64,000 nt of DNA from Petunia secreta (Eukaryota; Streptophyta; Magnoliopsida; Solanales; Solanaceae), in contig JARKIP010000003.1 in the NCBI GenBank assembly GCA_029990175.1, positions 3,348,001 to 3,412,000 of the forward strand, read 5' to 3'. Positions 12,338 to 24,513 of the stretch are shown here, one piece after another. The notes under the pieces were generated by a model. The model was not told the DNA's origin. It ran no database searches and saw nothing but the letters and a program-made list of their open reading frames with translations. The stretch's first letter is position 1; each line of letters starts with the position of its first letter. A program made the position numbers and the translations under genes.

Positions 12338-15300
12338 CTACACATAGCATAAAAAAGTAAATAAAAGATTAGCATATCACTTTATTTTGATATAATCTAG
12401 ATATTGCATGTTTAATAAATCTAAATGCTGCATGTTAACTTCCATTTCACCTTTAAACTATCTCAACTTGGCTCTGAGGAATGATGTACCCAATAGCTTC
12501 TAACTGGACTGAATGATGTCACCTCAGTCTGCAAAAATGAATGAGAAGATAAAATATTAAAAACCCTGAAACAAATTATTCCATGTCCTCTTTAACGGAA
12601 AGAAATTATAAAGTGAAAAACTTGAAGGATTAAAGGAGAAGGATGTAAACAGTAAAGAGAAAAGCCAAAGAACAAACTAATATGTGATGTTAACGTGGTG
12701 TTAATTTAAACTATTACATATTCTAAGTTTTGAACTTATGAAAATAGGAAACGTAAATGAAGCAGCCCATTAAGTAGGTAGATATTAAATAAGCCACTAA
12801 CATTACATTTCTAGTTCATTACTGTGATAAAAAAACTTTTTTGAGGAAGGTAACAATTAGTAATACTGTGATAAACTGCATATGCATAAATTAGAATCAA
12901 GATGAACCAATAGATGAAAGAAAGATGTGCATAATTAAATAAAGAAAGAAAGCTTACTGTCCATAGATGTATGCTTTAGTTGAGACAATCTATATGAATG
13001 AGCCCTCAATGGAAATTCTTTAGCGGTAGGACGAACCCAATCCCTTGGGGAAGCGTTTTCTTTATTCGCGGACAAGGGAACCTGCATAAACAAAAATTGT
13101 AGTACTGTAAAACTTTCAAGTGTTCTATTTGTTACTGCAAAAATATTTATATATATGAATGAGAAGATAAAATTTTAAAAGCGCTGAAATTCCTTTTATA
13201 TCCTCTTTAATGGATAAAGAAACTATAAACTGAAAATGTACATAAAGAACTTTAAATGTACATAAAGAACTTGTATACTGTATCCACATTTTCTAATTTA
13301 GTAGTGATAAATGTAGACATTTGATTGTACATGAAGAACTTGTGATAACAATGTAATGCACACTTCATTAGACCAGCCTACCTCTTTACTTATTTATGAT
13401 TTAATTGACTTTGTAAATCAAAATCATACATTACCTTTTCTTTTAGAATACATTTATAAAAACACATAGGAGAAGGTGGATGACAAGATCATGTTCTACA
13501 CGAACGGATGGAAAATGTAAAGGAGACACAGGAAGCAAGTTCTCAAGAAATGGAGCTTTATGTTGATGTCTTAGAGCTTAAGTTGCCATGGAGCTTATGT
13601 TGATGGTTTTAGGCTTAAGAGACTTTATTTTACTTGTAAATTTGTAGTTCATCTTAGAAGTGTTATATTTTGAGTTATGTAGAAATTTCTTTCAAGCTTA
13701 TTTAATGTGATGCATAAACAAGTATTCTGATGAAAATGAGAGCATAAGAATATGATTACCTCCGTCTCTATTGTAACTTTCTCAAGAGCTTACTTAACCC
13801 TTATTTTTCAATGACACATCATGGTACTTGTCATAATTGTATCAATTATATAATTCTAGTCAGTTATCCAGAACAAAATCAAACTTAGTTCTCTTGCTTA
13901 CAAAAATAATTAAAAAAAAAAAAGAAACTTAGTTTCACTTTGTTATAGAAAATTACAAAAAAAAAAATTATACCCAGTTGGCTGAAGTAACGCTAACGTA
14001 AATAGTTTTAGCTTTACAGTTGCTCAATAACTATAACTCATAATATAAGAAAAGAAGTTAAGTTTTACTATCTAATAATATTTTTGCACATTGTACCCTA
14101 CCCTTACCTTTTAAGGAGCCAATCCTATATTCTATGCACATTATTGGCCAAATAGTTCAGTACATTATCAAACACAACTATAGCTTACATTTCTTGACCA
14201 ATGCCCTTCCCTTTACACTAAATACCATTTAGGATCATTTCCATTATTTCTTTTGACGTTAAATGAGCAGTTATTAATATTGTTTCATGGCTGGTGATAT
14301 TAACTCTTTCATCTACTGTACACTCAAAATCAGTAACACATTTCATCTAACAATTAAATATTGGCAGTAAGTACAGTTCAACTATCGACTAAGGCATTTT
14401 GCCAAAGACATAGAATACATTCAGAAAGATAAAGAGTAATAACAATAATAAAAAAGCCGCAATCACAAAGTAACGTAATTTTTTTCATATGATGCAATCA
14501 TTGTAACGAATATTGAGACTCTTTTTATTATATGATGCAGTCTCTTCTTAAACTATAGTCATCAAGAACGGAATAGTCATAAGTGCATGTATATGAGGTT
14601 TAGTGAATAAACGAAGGCATAGAAAAAAAAAGGAATCGCTGCGTCAATCACTATCACAATTGAAGGAGCGAGTAAAAGAAAAACCGCGACATAAGTAAAT
14701 ACGACAAATTCTTATAATTCACTCAGTATTTGAGAAGTTCTTATATATAAAAAGAACTTCTTTCAATGGAACTCCTTTTAAAGCAGGGAATAGATATTAT
14801 TTTGTGATTATTCCACACTTAAGAGGAAACTAAACTAGGTAATAAATCAATAAGTATTGTTAATTACCAAACCAAAGTCCCCCCTTTTCTCAAAATTAGG
14901 GCAAATGCATGAGAAATTTATATGAAAAAACCTTAGAAAGTTGAAATGGACACATAAAAAAGATAAATTAAGGTGCTTAAAGGCATTTACTGCAGAGATA
15001 TTCATGCAATTTCGAAGAACAAGAATTTAAATTGAAATTCAACAAATTATATATATGCCGTAAAGATCAATACCTGAAGTACGATGGAGAAAAGAGCCTT
15101 CTTACATCTTTTCAAACAACTTTCAAAGTAAAATGTGGCTTAACTGTTGAACAAAAACCAAAAGCGAAAAATTAAAACATGTTTACCTTTTTATTAGGGA
15201 AAAAAGCCTAACAAAATATAAAATAACAACAATGTACTTAGCGGATGGGCTGACAGTAAGCGGCGGACGTCGACGAGGGGCTAACAGAGAGTGAGAGACG

Positions 15301-15438
15301 ATGGGGAGGCGCAGCCGTGAAAGGATGTACTGTGGATGGAAAATACACAGAAAGAAGAGAGAGGGGTGAGAAATGGTAAAAAAAAAAAACCCTACTAATA
15401 AGTGTAACTATTGTATTTTAAAAATTTGAGAAATTAAG
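12338..15438. other. 5' leader/promoter region of CACTA-1, non-coding
   Basis: About 3.1 kb lie upstream (minus sense) of the transposase start. No exon was recognised. The end nearest the terminus (15241-15370) has higher GC content and may hold the promoter or first untranslated exon. The rest is AT-rich with short A-runs near 13911-13923. Confidence 0.4.
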
Positions 15439-15439
15439 C

Positions 15440-15818
15440 TCATGGTGTCCGTTGGTGTATTAAAAAAAATATGATTTGACCTATATCATTGACTAACATA
15501 GCCACAGACTCAAGCGGTTTAACAAAATAATATAAATTTAATTTTAAAAAAAAATTATAAATAATAAAATTATTTAATTTTAATTTTATCAAAGTATCGA
15601 CGGCCACTACCGTTTTGTTAGTCTCACTAAAATATATCAATAGTGTCTCTTGAAAAAAAATTTCGCACATTGTATAAAATTATTCCCTCTAAAATATACC
15701 AATGGTGTCCCTTGGTTTATGAAAGTAAAAAATAAAAAAATTGAAAATTATATATTACCATAAGTGCCGTTGGTTTTGCTCTCGGTAAAAAACAACCCAG
15801 AGTGTCCCTTGGTTATTT
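15440..15818. repeat. CACTA-1 right subterminal repeats
   Basis: GTGTCC followed by GTTGG, CTTGG or related sequence recurs at about 15446, 15645, 15706 and 15802, the same motif family as the left end. The spacing is looser than on the left. Confidence 0.7.
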
Positions 15819-15849
15819 TCCCTCGATTTTCACCCTGCTTTTAGTAGTG
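15819..15849 (-). repeat. CACTA-1 right terminal inverted repeat
   Basis: On the minus strand it starts CACTACTAAAAGCAGGG, matching the left end over 31 bp with four mismatches. It is followed by target duplication GTA (15850-15852). Confidence 0.92.
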
Positions 15850-16460
15850 GTAATAGATTATGGAAAAGAATTAAACTCATGGTTCAAGTTTTGGGAACCC
15901 AAGATTTGCTCCAAAATCTGACTTGCTACCCTGGATGACGAAATTATAAATTATTTATAATGTTTACAAAGTGCTAGAATAAGTTAGACCAAAGCCTAAA
16001 CTAATTTGGAGAAGCTCACGTCGGACAATCGAGGCTATAGCTGAAGCATCGCTTTAGAAAACACTTTAAGAAAATTCGAAGTAATGGACGAAGTAAAGCC
16101 AAAAGCTTCAGGTATGCTGGAAGCTATTTGGCATGTAGGGTTTCAAAGAACTCTCCGCCCCAAGAAGGCACCTTCCTCACTCGAAGCTATATGAGAATCG
16201 TGCTTTAAAAAAAAAAGCTTCGATACACTTTTCTAGATTTTTATCGATTCTTGAATTTAAGCTCCAACTTTGTCTGTTCTTTCCTCATTTGCACCCGTTC
16301 ACTATCTAGAAGCACAAAGACGATAAGTGAGTGGAAAGATCATATTTATACCACAAAAGGAACAAGTTAAGCACTAAAATATAAGGAAATATAGGCGTAT
16401 AACGCCAAATATCACCACCCCATACTTGAACCTTTGCTCGCCCGAGCAACCATCACAAAT
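15850..16460. repeat. Old non-coding repeat, right piece split by CACTA-1
   Basis: Sequence resuming after the CACTA-1 target duplication contains ATTAAACTCATGGTTCAAG (about 15870) and, further on, a CGTATAACGCCAAATATCAC block followed by TTGCTCGCCCGAGCAACC (about 16393-16452). I recognise these as parts of a widespread plant non-coding repeat, consistent with the piece at 2161-3022. The family assignment is from memory. Confidence 0.35.
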
Positions 16461-18987
16461 GACAACTTCAACTTTCCAACACAACAACGACACCCAATAC
16501 CTATGATTATGCTTGATGCCGACCATTAGACAAGAGCATAAATATATAGCAAGTGACCCAATACCTCGATGCAGTGTGTTTTTGTTGATTGCAATCAAAT
16601 TGTAAAGTGGAAGTGGACAATTCTATTTGTATGCAAGAAAACTATGGCTAGAGTGTGACTCCTATGCATTATGCAAGAACTTCATTGCGTCCATGGATGT
16701 CTCCAACAACAGATTATTTAATTGCAACACCAATTAATGAGGGAATAAGAACTCCCATGAGAAGTCGAGCATGGAATCTAGCCTTCTAGCTAATTGTACT
16801 TTTTATTCTTTCTTTTTTTCGCAATGAATATGATACTTTGCGTGAAAATAGATGCTAGTACATGAGAAGATATATGAAATCTGATTAGTTTTTCTGAAGT
16901 ACACACTAAATATATATCCCTACATTTTGGAATGTGAAAGCTTATAGATGTCCATATTTCTAAGTTCGATAGTAAGTAATGTTGTTGTATCTTTTGTCTT
17001 TTTGAGTTTTCTATGCATTAATATAACGATTTATTGGTGGAACAAAAAATAAACTACCTAAAATGGGTTAAGTTAAAGGGGTCAAGGATTAGGGGCGCAG
17101 ACTTAGCTTGGTCCATGCATTTCATAAATGGGTCAGCCCAACCTGTTCATGTTTTGAACAGGACAAGCCAGTCCAAGCCAAACTGGTTAGGATCAGCGCA
17201 AGAACATCCATAGCTTTGATCGACTATTATGGTAATTGGTAACTAAGGATGTGTTAGTATGACGGAAAACATACCAAGGAAGCTGGGGCAGGGTCAATGT
17301 TAGGGAGTTAAATTTGAACATACATGAGACCCCTAATGAGTCCCCCAGTCCTTTTATTGTTCCTAGTTTTGCTCTAAACATAAATAACTTTCCCTGTAAT
17401 TTTCTTAAATTTTCATAGTAAAGACAGAAATGGATCTTCAATTTCCAATTGTTCTTCCGTAGTGACTTAACAACTTGACAATTACGGTACTTGAGTTCTT
17501 TATTTGTTTTCCTGAAATAGAACTAAGCAAAGCAAGTTTAGAAGAAGAAAGAATGCCTAATTGAAGATACATGTTACAGTTGCATTTGTACAGCCCACGA
17601 AACCATGCAGTAGCAAATATAATAGCGATAATAGAACTTTTCTGTTAATGTTTCATGGTAATATAACTAACTATAGACACATGACTTACAAATTAAAAGA
17701 CAATCTGTGAAACTACAACTTCAAAAAATGAGAACATTTTCTCACGTACAAATGCCCTTTTACACGCGACGAGCCATGTCATGAAGTTGTGTCTAAGGGG
17801 CACAAAATTAGTGAGTTCATGTGTCTAGTAGGGACTAATTTTAGTTTAGGTGTCTAAATGGAAAAAAGTGACAAGTTCAAGTGGCCGGTTGTATATTTTG
17901 CCTTAGTATTAACACTAAGTTTGCACAAGAAAGCTCAGCAATTTGAAAAAAAAAAAAAAAAAAAAAAAACTATAAAAGGTATTTGACCCTAAGAAGTGAA
18001 CTCTCTCCCAATTCTAACTTGATAAATCAAAGACTTTTGCACTAATCCTTTGAACTCTCTTGAAAATCAAGATTCTTTTTCATGGATCAATCAAGAAAAA
18101 ACAAATCAAAAAGGTCAGACAACACTGATGATAAGAAGAAGATGCAGATGAATGTCTATGTTCATGCAGCATCACAATCAAACCAGTTGCATGCACAATA
18201 AAAAAAAAATTATGATGATAAGGAGTCGATGAATAAACATGTTCAAGGGGACAACAGATCACCAAAGAATTAATGAATGCAGACATTCAAGAACGAAAAA
18301 CTTAATATTCTTCTTCAAATGATCAGCCAAGCGAAAATAATTCTAATGATAAGAAGAAAGAGCTGCTGATTATACATGTTCATGCAACACAAAAATTACA
18401 TCAACTGAAAAAGAGAACTAGAAGAATTATAAGTTGGAGATTCATCCATTGATAATGATTCCAACTTCGAAAACGAATGCATGAGCGGCTTAGATAAAGC
18501 CATTAAAGCTTTCACTTTAGGCCTCCTAAGTGTTAGAGGCCCAGAAAATTTTACTGTTACTTATATTTATTTATTTATATAATACGATTTTTATGTGAAC
18601 AAAATGTTGGTCATTTATTTTAATACACTATATTGGTTTTTATTTTCAAAAATATTATCGATATATATGAGTGTAATTTAGAGTTCAATGAAAATTTTGA
18701 TTTTTTTTTAAAAAGGAAAACAAAATTAAAAACCCTTTGAAAGAATATTTACCATTTTACTAATATCATAACCATATAATCAATTGCGTGAATCAACTGA
18801 TGTGTATTTACAACAACAACAATATACCAGAGTCATCCTAAACGTGGAAACGGGAGAAGGTGAGATGTATTGAGACCATGTCTATTTATCCATTAAGAAT
18901 ATTTTAAAAAGATAATTAAAAATATTACTTTATAAACTTGCATTTCAAAATAATTAGAAAATAAACTTTGAACACACACACACACAC
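16461..18987. other. Intergenic AT-rich sequence, no gene recognised
   Basis: No coding exon was identified. Landmarks are a 24-A run at 17946-17969, a stretch near 17780-17900 with repeated GTGTCTA motifs that resembles short dispersed repeats, and a CA microsatellite ending at 18987, the target of Gypsy-A. Confidence 0.4.
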
Positions 18988-19710
18988 TGATGCGGGGTAA
19001 ATCATGCCAAGACACTTTCCAACGAGTGCCAAGCTTGAAGGATGCAAAGGACTAGAAGTCAAGAGCTTTGGGAGTGATTTGAAGAAGCATCAAGACCATC
19101 CACGCTTGGACGCTCCACCCAAGAGCCTAGGAGTTCCGCCTGTCACACCTTGGAGCCAGGCGCTCCGTCCAAGCATTGGGCACTCCGCCTGAAGAAGCTA
19201 CTGCCCAAATTCAAATCAAGCTGAGGCACTCCGCCTGTTCCCCTAGGCGCTCCGCCTGCCTGTGCTTCCATCCGAGATTTTTGCTTAGTCTTTTACTAAA
19301 ATGGCCCTGCGTGGCTTAGCTACTATTACCCAACTTGTGGGGGTATTTTAGTCACTACTTAGGCTTGAGGGGAACTCTATAAATACCTCAAAGCCCCTTT
19401 TATTTCATTTAGCTAACTTTGAATATTGAAAACAAAAACTTGAGAGATGATTTCTCTTTGAATGTATGAACCTTTTTTTTTTTTTTTTTGGATTGAATCA
19501 ATTAGTGGATCTAGTTGAATTTCATTCCAAACCCGACCGGACTATTTGCAAGACCTGGATGCGTCTTGAGGACTGTTCAATTAGTATAGGCTATTCTTGA
19601 CCCGATTCGAGGGTGTTACGAGACCCGTTCCACGTGGCTACCTTGAAAGGAGTTCAACACTCGTCTTACTCCTATCCTTTTATTTTCGCTTTCATTTTTA
19701 ATTCGTATCA
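18988..19710 (+). repeat. Gypsy-A 5' LTR
   Basis: The 723-bp LTR ends ATTCGTATCA. It contains several imperfect hairpin motifs of the form AGGCGCTCCGCCT and a likely TATA box (TATAAATAC near 19378-19386) upstream of a T-rich tract. Confidence 0.9.
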
Positions 19711-19713
19711 GTT

Positions 19714-19725
19714 TGGTATCAGAGC
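19714..19725 (+). other. Gypsy-A primer-binding site (tRNA-iMet)
   Basis: TGGTATCAGAGC, complementary to the 3' end of initiator methionine tRNA, lies 3 bp after the 5' LTR. Confidence 0.9.
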
Positions 19726-20750
19726 AAGGCTCAGAACTTATCTCTACAAACCCTCGATCCTTGTTCATCGTACCTACGTTAGTTTCTAGTTTAGATTCTT
19801 GTTGTTGGTATTTGAAAAAGAAGAAAATATAAAAAAATAAAAAAAGTTGAAAAATACAAAAAAATTGCTAGAACTTCGTGATTATGATGACTCATTCGAT
19901 GATATGTATTGGGGATTGTTCCTTGATGATTACCCGTTGATTTGGTACCATATTTATATGTTTTGGAGTTGTGAAATGAAAATTGAAGATTTAAATCTCA
20001 AATTTTGAAACCCTAGCTTGAAGGGCTTTGGATCTTGATTGTGATCTTTTTATTGGGTGTTTGATGTTAAAAATTATTGGGGTTTGTTGAGATTAGTGTA
20101 ATACAGCTTTGGGTACCTTTGATTTTGAGAAAACAAGGTGAAATCATCGAAAAAATTGGGTGAAAATTGATAAAACATGTTGTTGGAAAAAGCTGAAGAA
20201 CACGCCAGGTGCTCCGCCTACATTCTAGGCGCTCCTCCTAAAATAGCTATTGGTCCATTTTTTAGGCACTCCGCCTGAATCAGGCGCTCGCCCAAGGCTA
20301 CTCCGCCTGAGCCTCAGGCGCTCCGCCTGACCCTGTAGCTTGGTTTTGGATATATTTCTTCTAGGTTTTTGTGTTTCTTTTGATTGCATTGCATCCGGCT
20401 AGTACTATTACAGTAACATTCCTAGTTGATTAGCACTAGTTAATTGAGCCTTTAAGATAATCATGCTTAGTGGAGAGTAGAACTCAAAGAAGACTCGTAG
20501 AACCATTTATTTTAAGTCCGCACTTAAAGAGTCTAGCATCCATCGAGTCCCATTGATTCCACTCGTCCTGAAGAGTGCTTGTCTTGTGGATTGTTTGGTT
20601 GTTGATTAGGAACGTGGTTCAACTACGTGATACCTTTGGTTCAAGCTTGAGTGATAAATCCTCCACTAAACGAGTGTACCGAGTGACATTCAAGTGAGAG
20701 GTGTGTGTGTGAGGTTATTTCACTAACCGTTTGCTTGTTTTGTAGGTACC
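19726..20750 (+). other. Gypsy-A untranslated leader with palindromic motif cluster
   Basis: About 1 kb between primer site and gag start. At 20210-20330 it carries at least six copies or variants of the AGGCGCTCCGCCT motif that also occurs in the LTR. The leader ends TTTTGTAGGTACC immediately before the ATG at 20751; Gypsy-B has a near-identical GTAGGTAC before its ATG, which may be a conserved splice acceptor. Confidence 0.7.
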
Positions 20751-21885
20751 ATGGCCGGTGAAGGTGATGATTCCATTAAGAGTGCCTTGGCTACTATAAT
20801 GACCAAGTTGGAAGACATGAGCTTAAGACTTGAAAGTCTTGAAAGAAGGACCCCGAGTGTCCAACTTGAAGCCGGTGAAAGGCACAAGTGAAGGCTCAAC
20901 CATAAAACCCAAACCATTTGCCGATATGGTTCAGCAACAAAAGCTAAAGGATGATCTTGCTCGAAGGGAGCGTGTGTTAGGCATGGCTCAACAAGTGGGC
21001 ATTCCCCACAACTTGGGCAATCCCCAAGGAGATGTTCCACTCCCTAGACCCCATAGGCATGTTGCACCCTTTGAGCAAGTTGAGGAAGCTCAAGAAGGGG
21101 AGGAACCCGGAAATGATGATGATGACTATGAAGCTCCCTATCCGAATAGGAGAGCTATGAATGGAGGAGGGGGAATGAATAGGGGTAGAGGTCGAGGGCC
21201 ACCCATGGGGTATGATGGAGGGAATTTGAGAAAGGGATATGATGGTGATAGTAACTACTTTGGAGACCAACTGGAGCCTTACCAAGGGGGTCGTGATAAT
21301 AACAATCTCAATAGTGTGAAGATTACTATCCCAAGCTTCAAGGGGAGTAGTGATCCGGATGAGTATCTTGAGTTGGAAGATGTCAATGGAAAGAGTGTTT
21401 GATACGAATGACATGGCCGAAGAGAAGAAAGCCAAATATGTTATATCTTCCTTTGAATCCTTTGCTTCCACTTTGTGGGAATCGATCAAGAGATCAAGAA
21501 GAACAAATGCTTTGCCCATGAACCTTACTTGGGGTAAATTGAAGCATGTGATGGATGAAAAATATGTGACTCCTAAGTATCGACACGAACAACTCAAATG
21601 GCTTTATGAGTTGAAGCAAGGCAACAAGACGGTTGAAGAGTAATACAATGAGTTTGAGCAAATCCATATGACCTTAGACATGGATGCGGAGGAAGATGAG
21701 CAAGCCGTCATCCGATTAAAAAATGGCTTGAACCGAGAGATAGCCTCTCAATTGAGGTTTCAAAGGTATGCTTCTCCTTCTGAACTATTTGAGGCCGTGG
21801 TTGATGCCGAGAAGTGGCTCACAGAAGAGAAGTCCAACCGCTACAAGAGTACTACTCCTACTCCTGGGAGTAGACAAAAGGAATA
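20751..21885 (+). pseudogene. Gypsy-A gag (Retrotrans_gag)
   Basis: The Met at 20751 opens a short coiled-coil N-terminus (KLEDMSLRLESLERRTPSVQ); a frame change near 20840-20860 leads into a frame with QQVGIPHNLGNPQG and a Gly/Arg-rich stretch (GMNRGRGRGPP). The capsid-type region then reads from about 21350 to 21640 (KVKF-type core replaced here by AKYVISSFESFA, TWGKLKHVMDEKY) and, after a stop, from 21668 to 21885. Gag would form the virus-like particle. Breaks: frameshifts near 20850 and 21390 and a nonsense codon near 21642. Confidence 0.75.
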
Positions 21886-21958
21886 GAAGACTTCAAACAC
21901 AAGTGGTGCAAGTGCAAGTCGAGATGTAAAGAAGACTTATGAGAAGCCAACACCAAAT

Positions 21959-22586
21959 ATGAGAGGTAACTCTAAAACTCCATTGAATACTCCTACTTCT
22001 TCTTCTACTCAATGTTATAAGTGTAAAGGGTATGTCCACTTTGCTAGAGATTGTCCCACCCATAAATTCATGATTGTGATGGAAGATGGGTTAGTTTGTG
22101 AACAAGATAGTGAGCCCGAGAATGAGGAAGCTGCTTGTGAAGAGGTTATAGAGGAAGGAGATGATCCTAACCTGTTCTTAGTGGTTAGGAGGAGCGTGAA
22201 TACTATATTCTTTGAGGAGGAGAAAGAAAATATGCAAAAAGAGAATCTTTCATGCTATATGTCGTGTGATGGGGCAAGTGTGCTCAATGGTTATTGATTC
22301 GGGAAGTTGTGCTAACATAGTGAGTCAAACATTGATTTTCCAATTGAAATTGCCCACTCTAAAACATCCAAGCCCATACCATTTATAATGGTTGAGTGAG
22401 TGTGGAGAGTTAAAAGTGTTGAAACAAGTGTTGATAGAGTTCAACATTGGTAACTATAGAGAAAAAATCATGTTTGATGTGGTCCCGATGCAAGCTTGCC
22501 ACCTTTTATTTGGGAGACAATGGCAATATGATAGGTGTGTGGTACATGATGGCCGAACCAACTCTTATAGGCATAACAAAGCTTGA
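21959..22586 (+). pseudogene. Gypsy-A zinc knuckle and aspartic protease
   Basis: A CCHC knuckle (CYKCKGYVHFARDC) is followed by an acidic linker, then a retropepsin-like domain with IDSGSCANIVS, and later VVPMQACHLLFGRQWQYDR. The DSG triad identifies the catalytic Asp. The protease would cut the polyprotein. A frameshift near 22265-22290 separates knuckle and protease frames, and a TAA near 22387 (before WLSECGEL) interrupts the protease. In typical Gypsy elements reverse transcriptase follows directly; here it does not. Confidence 0.75.
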
Positions 22587-22611
22587 ACTGTCTTTCCGCA
22601 CTTAGGCGCAC

Positions 22612-24405
22612 AACGTGCCATCGGTCAAGCAAGATGGAAAGAAATATGTGCTAAAGCCTTCGATACCAAGGCAAAGAGAAGACTACAAACGTATGAGAGA
22701 GTTGAAAGAAGCGGCTAAAGCCAAGTCACTAATGGTACTTGAGTCCAAAGCCAACAATCTTATTGTCATGCCGTTGCGAGTTGAAAGTGAAAGTCACTCT
22801 ACTCCAAGAGAGGACAATTTGAGTCTCATTCCATTGTGCTTGAACATGAGAGAAAAAATAAAGAGAGGAGTGAGGGAGTGACCGGTGACAATCCTAGAGA
22901 GGAAAAAGGAGAGGATGTTAAGAGTGATGCGAGAGCATTGTCACCACAAACTACACTTGACCTTGAGGGAAAAATAAGAGAAAGAAGAGGTGAGGAAAGA
23001 AAAATTGAGAGTGGGAGCCCCTATTGTTCTAACTATTCTTCATCTTCTACTTTTTCTTGTGATAGCTCTTATGTAGGTATCTTTGAAGAAAAGCCATTGG
23101 AACCTCCACTATGTGCTTTGAAGGAAAGGAAAGAGGAGGAAAATATTCAATGTGAGCTTCATGAAGGAGGAGTGGGACAAGACACTTCAAGTGAAGTGAG
23201 TGCTCAAGGAAGTAGCTCAAGTGTAAGTGTTTCTTCACCTTCTCATGAGCCTACTAGTTACTTGTCTTACAATGACTCATTACTAGTTGGTGTTTGTGAT
23301 GCATCTAGTGAATATGCCACTAGTTAAAGGTCTAGTAGTTAACTTGTGTGTACTCGTGTATCACTAGTTGAGAGAGATGCTAAGCCATATCATGATGTGA
23401 GCCCATTGTTCAATGAACCTCTCTCTAGTGTAGATGTGATAGTTGACTTCGATGGTGACCTTTGCTATGACACACCACCAGTTTTTGACAAAGGGGGAAG
23501 AAGAGGTAGTTGATCATACCCTTGTTGATATGCTTCTCTTTTTTGGACCTACGCATTATGATAAGGATGGTAGTGACCTTGAGAAGTCCAAATTGTATGA
23601 GTTGGACAACGTTGTCTATGATGACTTCTCAAGTGTGGGTGATGAACCTAGTATTGATACCTTGCCTTTGGTTGATCATGAAATCGAGATGCACGCTTTT
23701 ACTAATCCATTGTTTGAAGGTATCTTCATTTGTGGTAGTGAATTGTATCGGACTAGGGTTGGTAGTAAGGTAGAACCTCCATAGTGTGAAGGATTTCACT
23801 CCTAGGCAACTCATTATTTGAGACCTTGAGTGAGGTGAATGACTTTTCGAGTGACCCTATTTTTGGTTGTTGGGGTTATGATGAAGAAGAAGCCATTATC
23901 AACACGTTCCTTGAGAATTTGCCTTATGACAAGTGTTGCTTAGGTGATGAACTTGGAGGTGAAAAGGAAACTCTAGGTTTGAGTAAGTATGCTCTCAAGA
24001 AGGGGAGTGGGGGTAATTGATGTTAGTTGTAGGTTGGGCTATTTGACTTACCCCATCCCAGATGTTGACCACACTTTGAGGACGAGTTGGAGTGATAATC
24101 GTGAGCTTAAGGTTCAAAGGAATTTTGATAGCTTGATCTTACATTTCCCATGTTCCCATGACCTATTTTCTCATTCTTGTGTTGAGTGCATGTTTTCATT
24201 AAACAAAGTACTTGTTGTTCTCCTTGGAGACTTGATCATTGTTATTGCTATTGATGCTTGGTTATACCATAAGAGTGTGTTTTCCACACTATTTGCACTA
24301 ACCTTCTTTCATAGTAGGAGGTTTTGTGTTTGCTTGTCGTTGTTTGTAGGTCCTAAGTCCGTGCTAAGGCAAGGAAGAACTCAAAAGAAGCCTACGTCAA
24401 AGTGA
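22612..24405 (+). pseudogene. Gypsy-A tail region replacing pol (unknown function)
   Basis: About 1.8 kb of broken frames encode a Ser/Glu/Asp-rich product with motifs shared with Gypsy-B: EPLSSVDVIVD, CYDTPPVFDKG, a DHEIEMHAFTNPLFEGI segment, YPIPDVDHTLR, and a module with FDSLILHFPC and IDAWLYHKSVFST near 24121-24285. No FADD, YLDD, DDE-type or chromodomain motif was seen. The sequence is recognisable as protein-coding by similarity to Gypsy-B despite stops and frameshifts. I cannot name a function. Confidence 0.6.
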
Positions 24406-24500
24406 CATCAAGAAGGAAAAAAGAGGAGAGCATTGGGCACCCCGAGGAGATGATGATGCCATGGAGAAGAACGCCTTGATTTCGAGGACAAAATCTCTTC

Positions 24501-24513
24501 AAGAAGGGGAGGA
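24501..24513 (+). other. Gypsy-A polypurine tract
   Basis: AAGAAGGGGAGGA directly abuts the 3' LTR at 24514 and would prime plus-strand DNA synthesis. Gypsy-B has the identical tract. Confidence 0.9.

Noticed and set aside
17193..18286. Short antisense open frames in the 16-19 kb interval
   Set aside because: No domain, no splice context and no codon pattern suggesting a gene.
18808..18900. CAACAACAACAATATACC block as a solanaceous SINE-related fragment
   Set aside because: Only loosely similar to the dispersed sequence I remember, with no tail or duplication visible.
20977..21597. 206-codon antisense frame
   Set aside because: It is the reverse shadow of the Gypsy-A gag coding region.
23389..24405. 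Reverse transcriptase or integrase hidden in the Gypsy-A tail
   Set aside because: I looked for polymerase YxDD, RNase H and integrase zinc-finger/DDE patterns in all plus frames and saw none; the homologous Gypsy-B tail, which is less broken, also lacks them.
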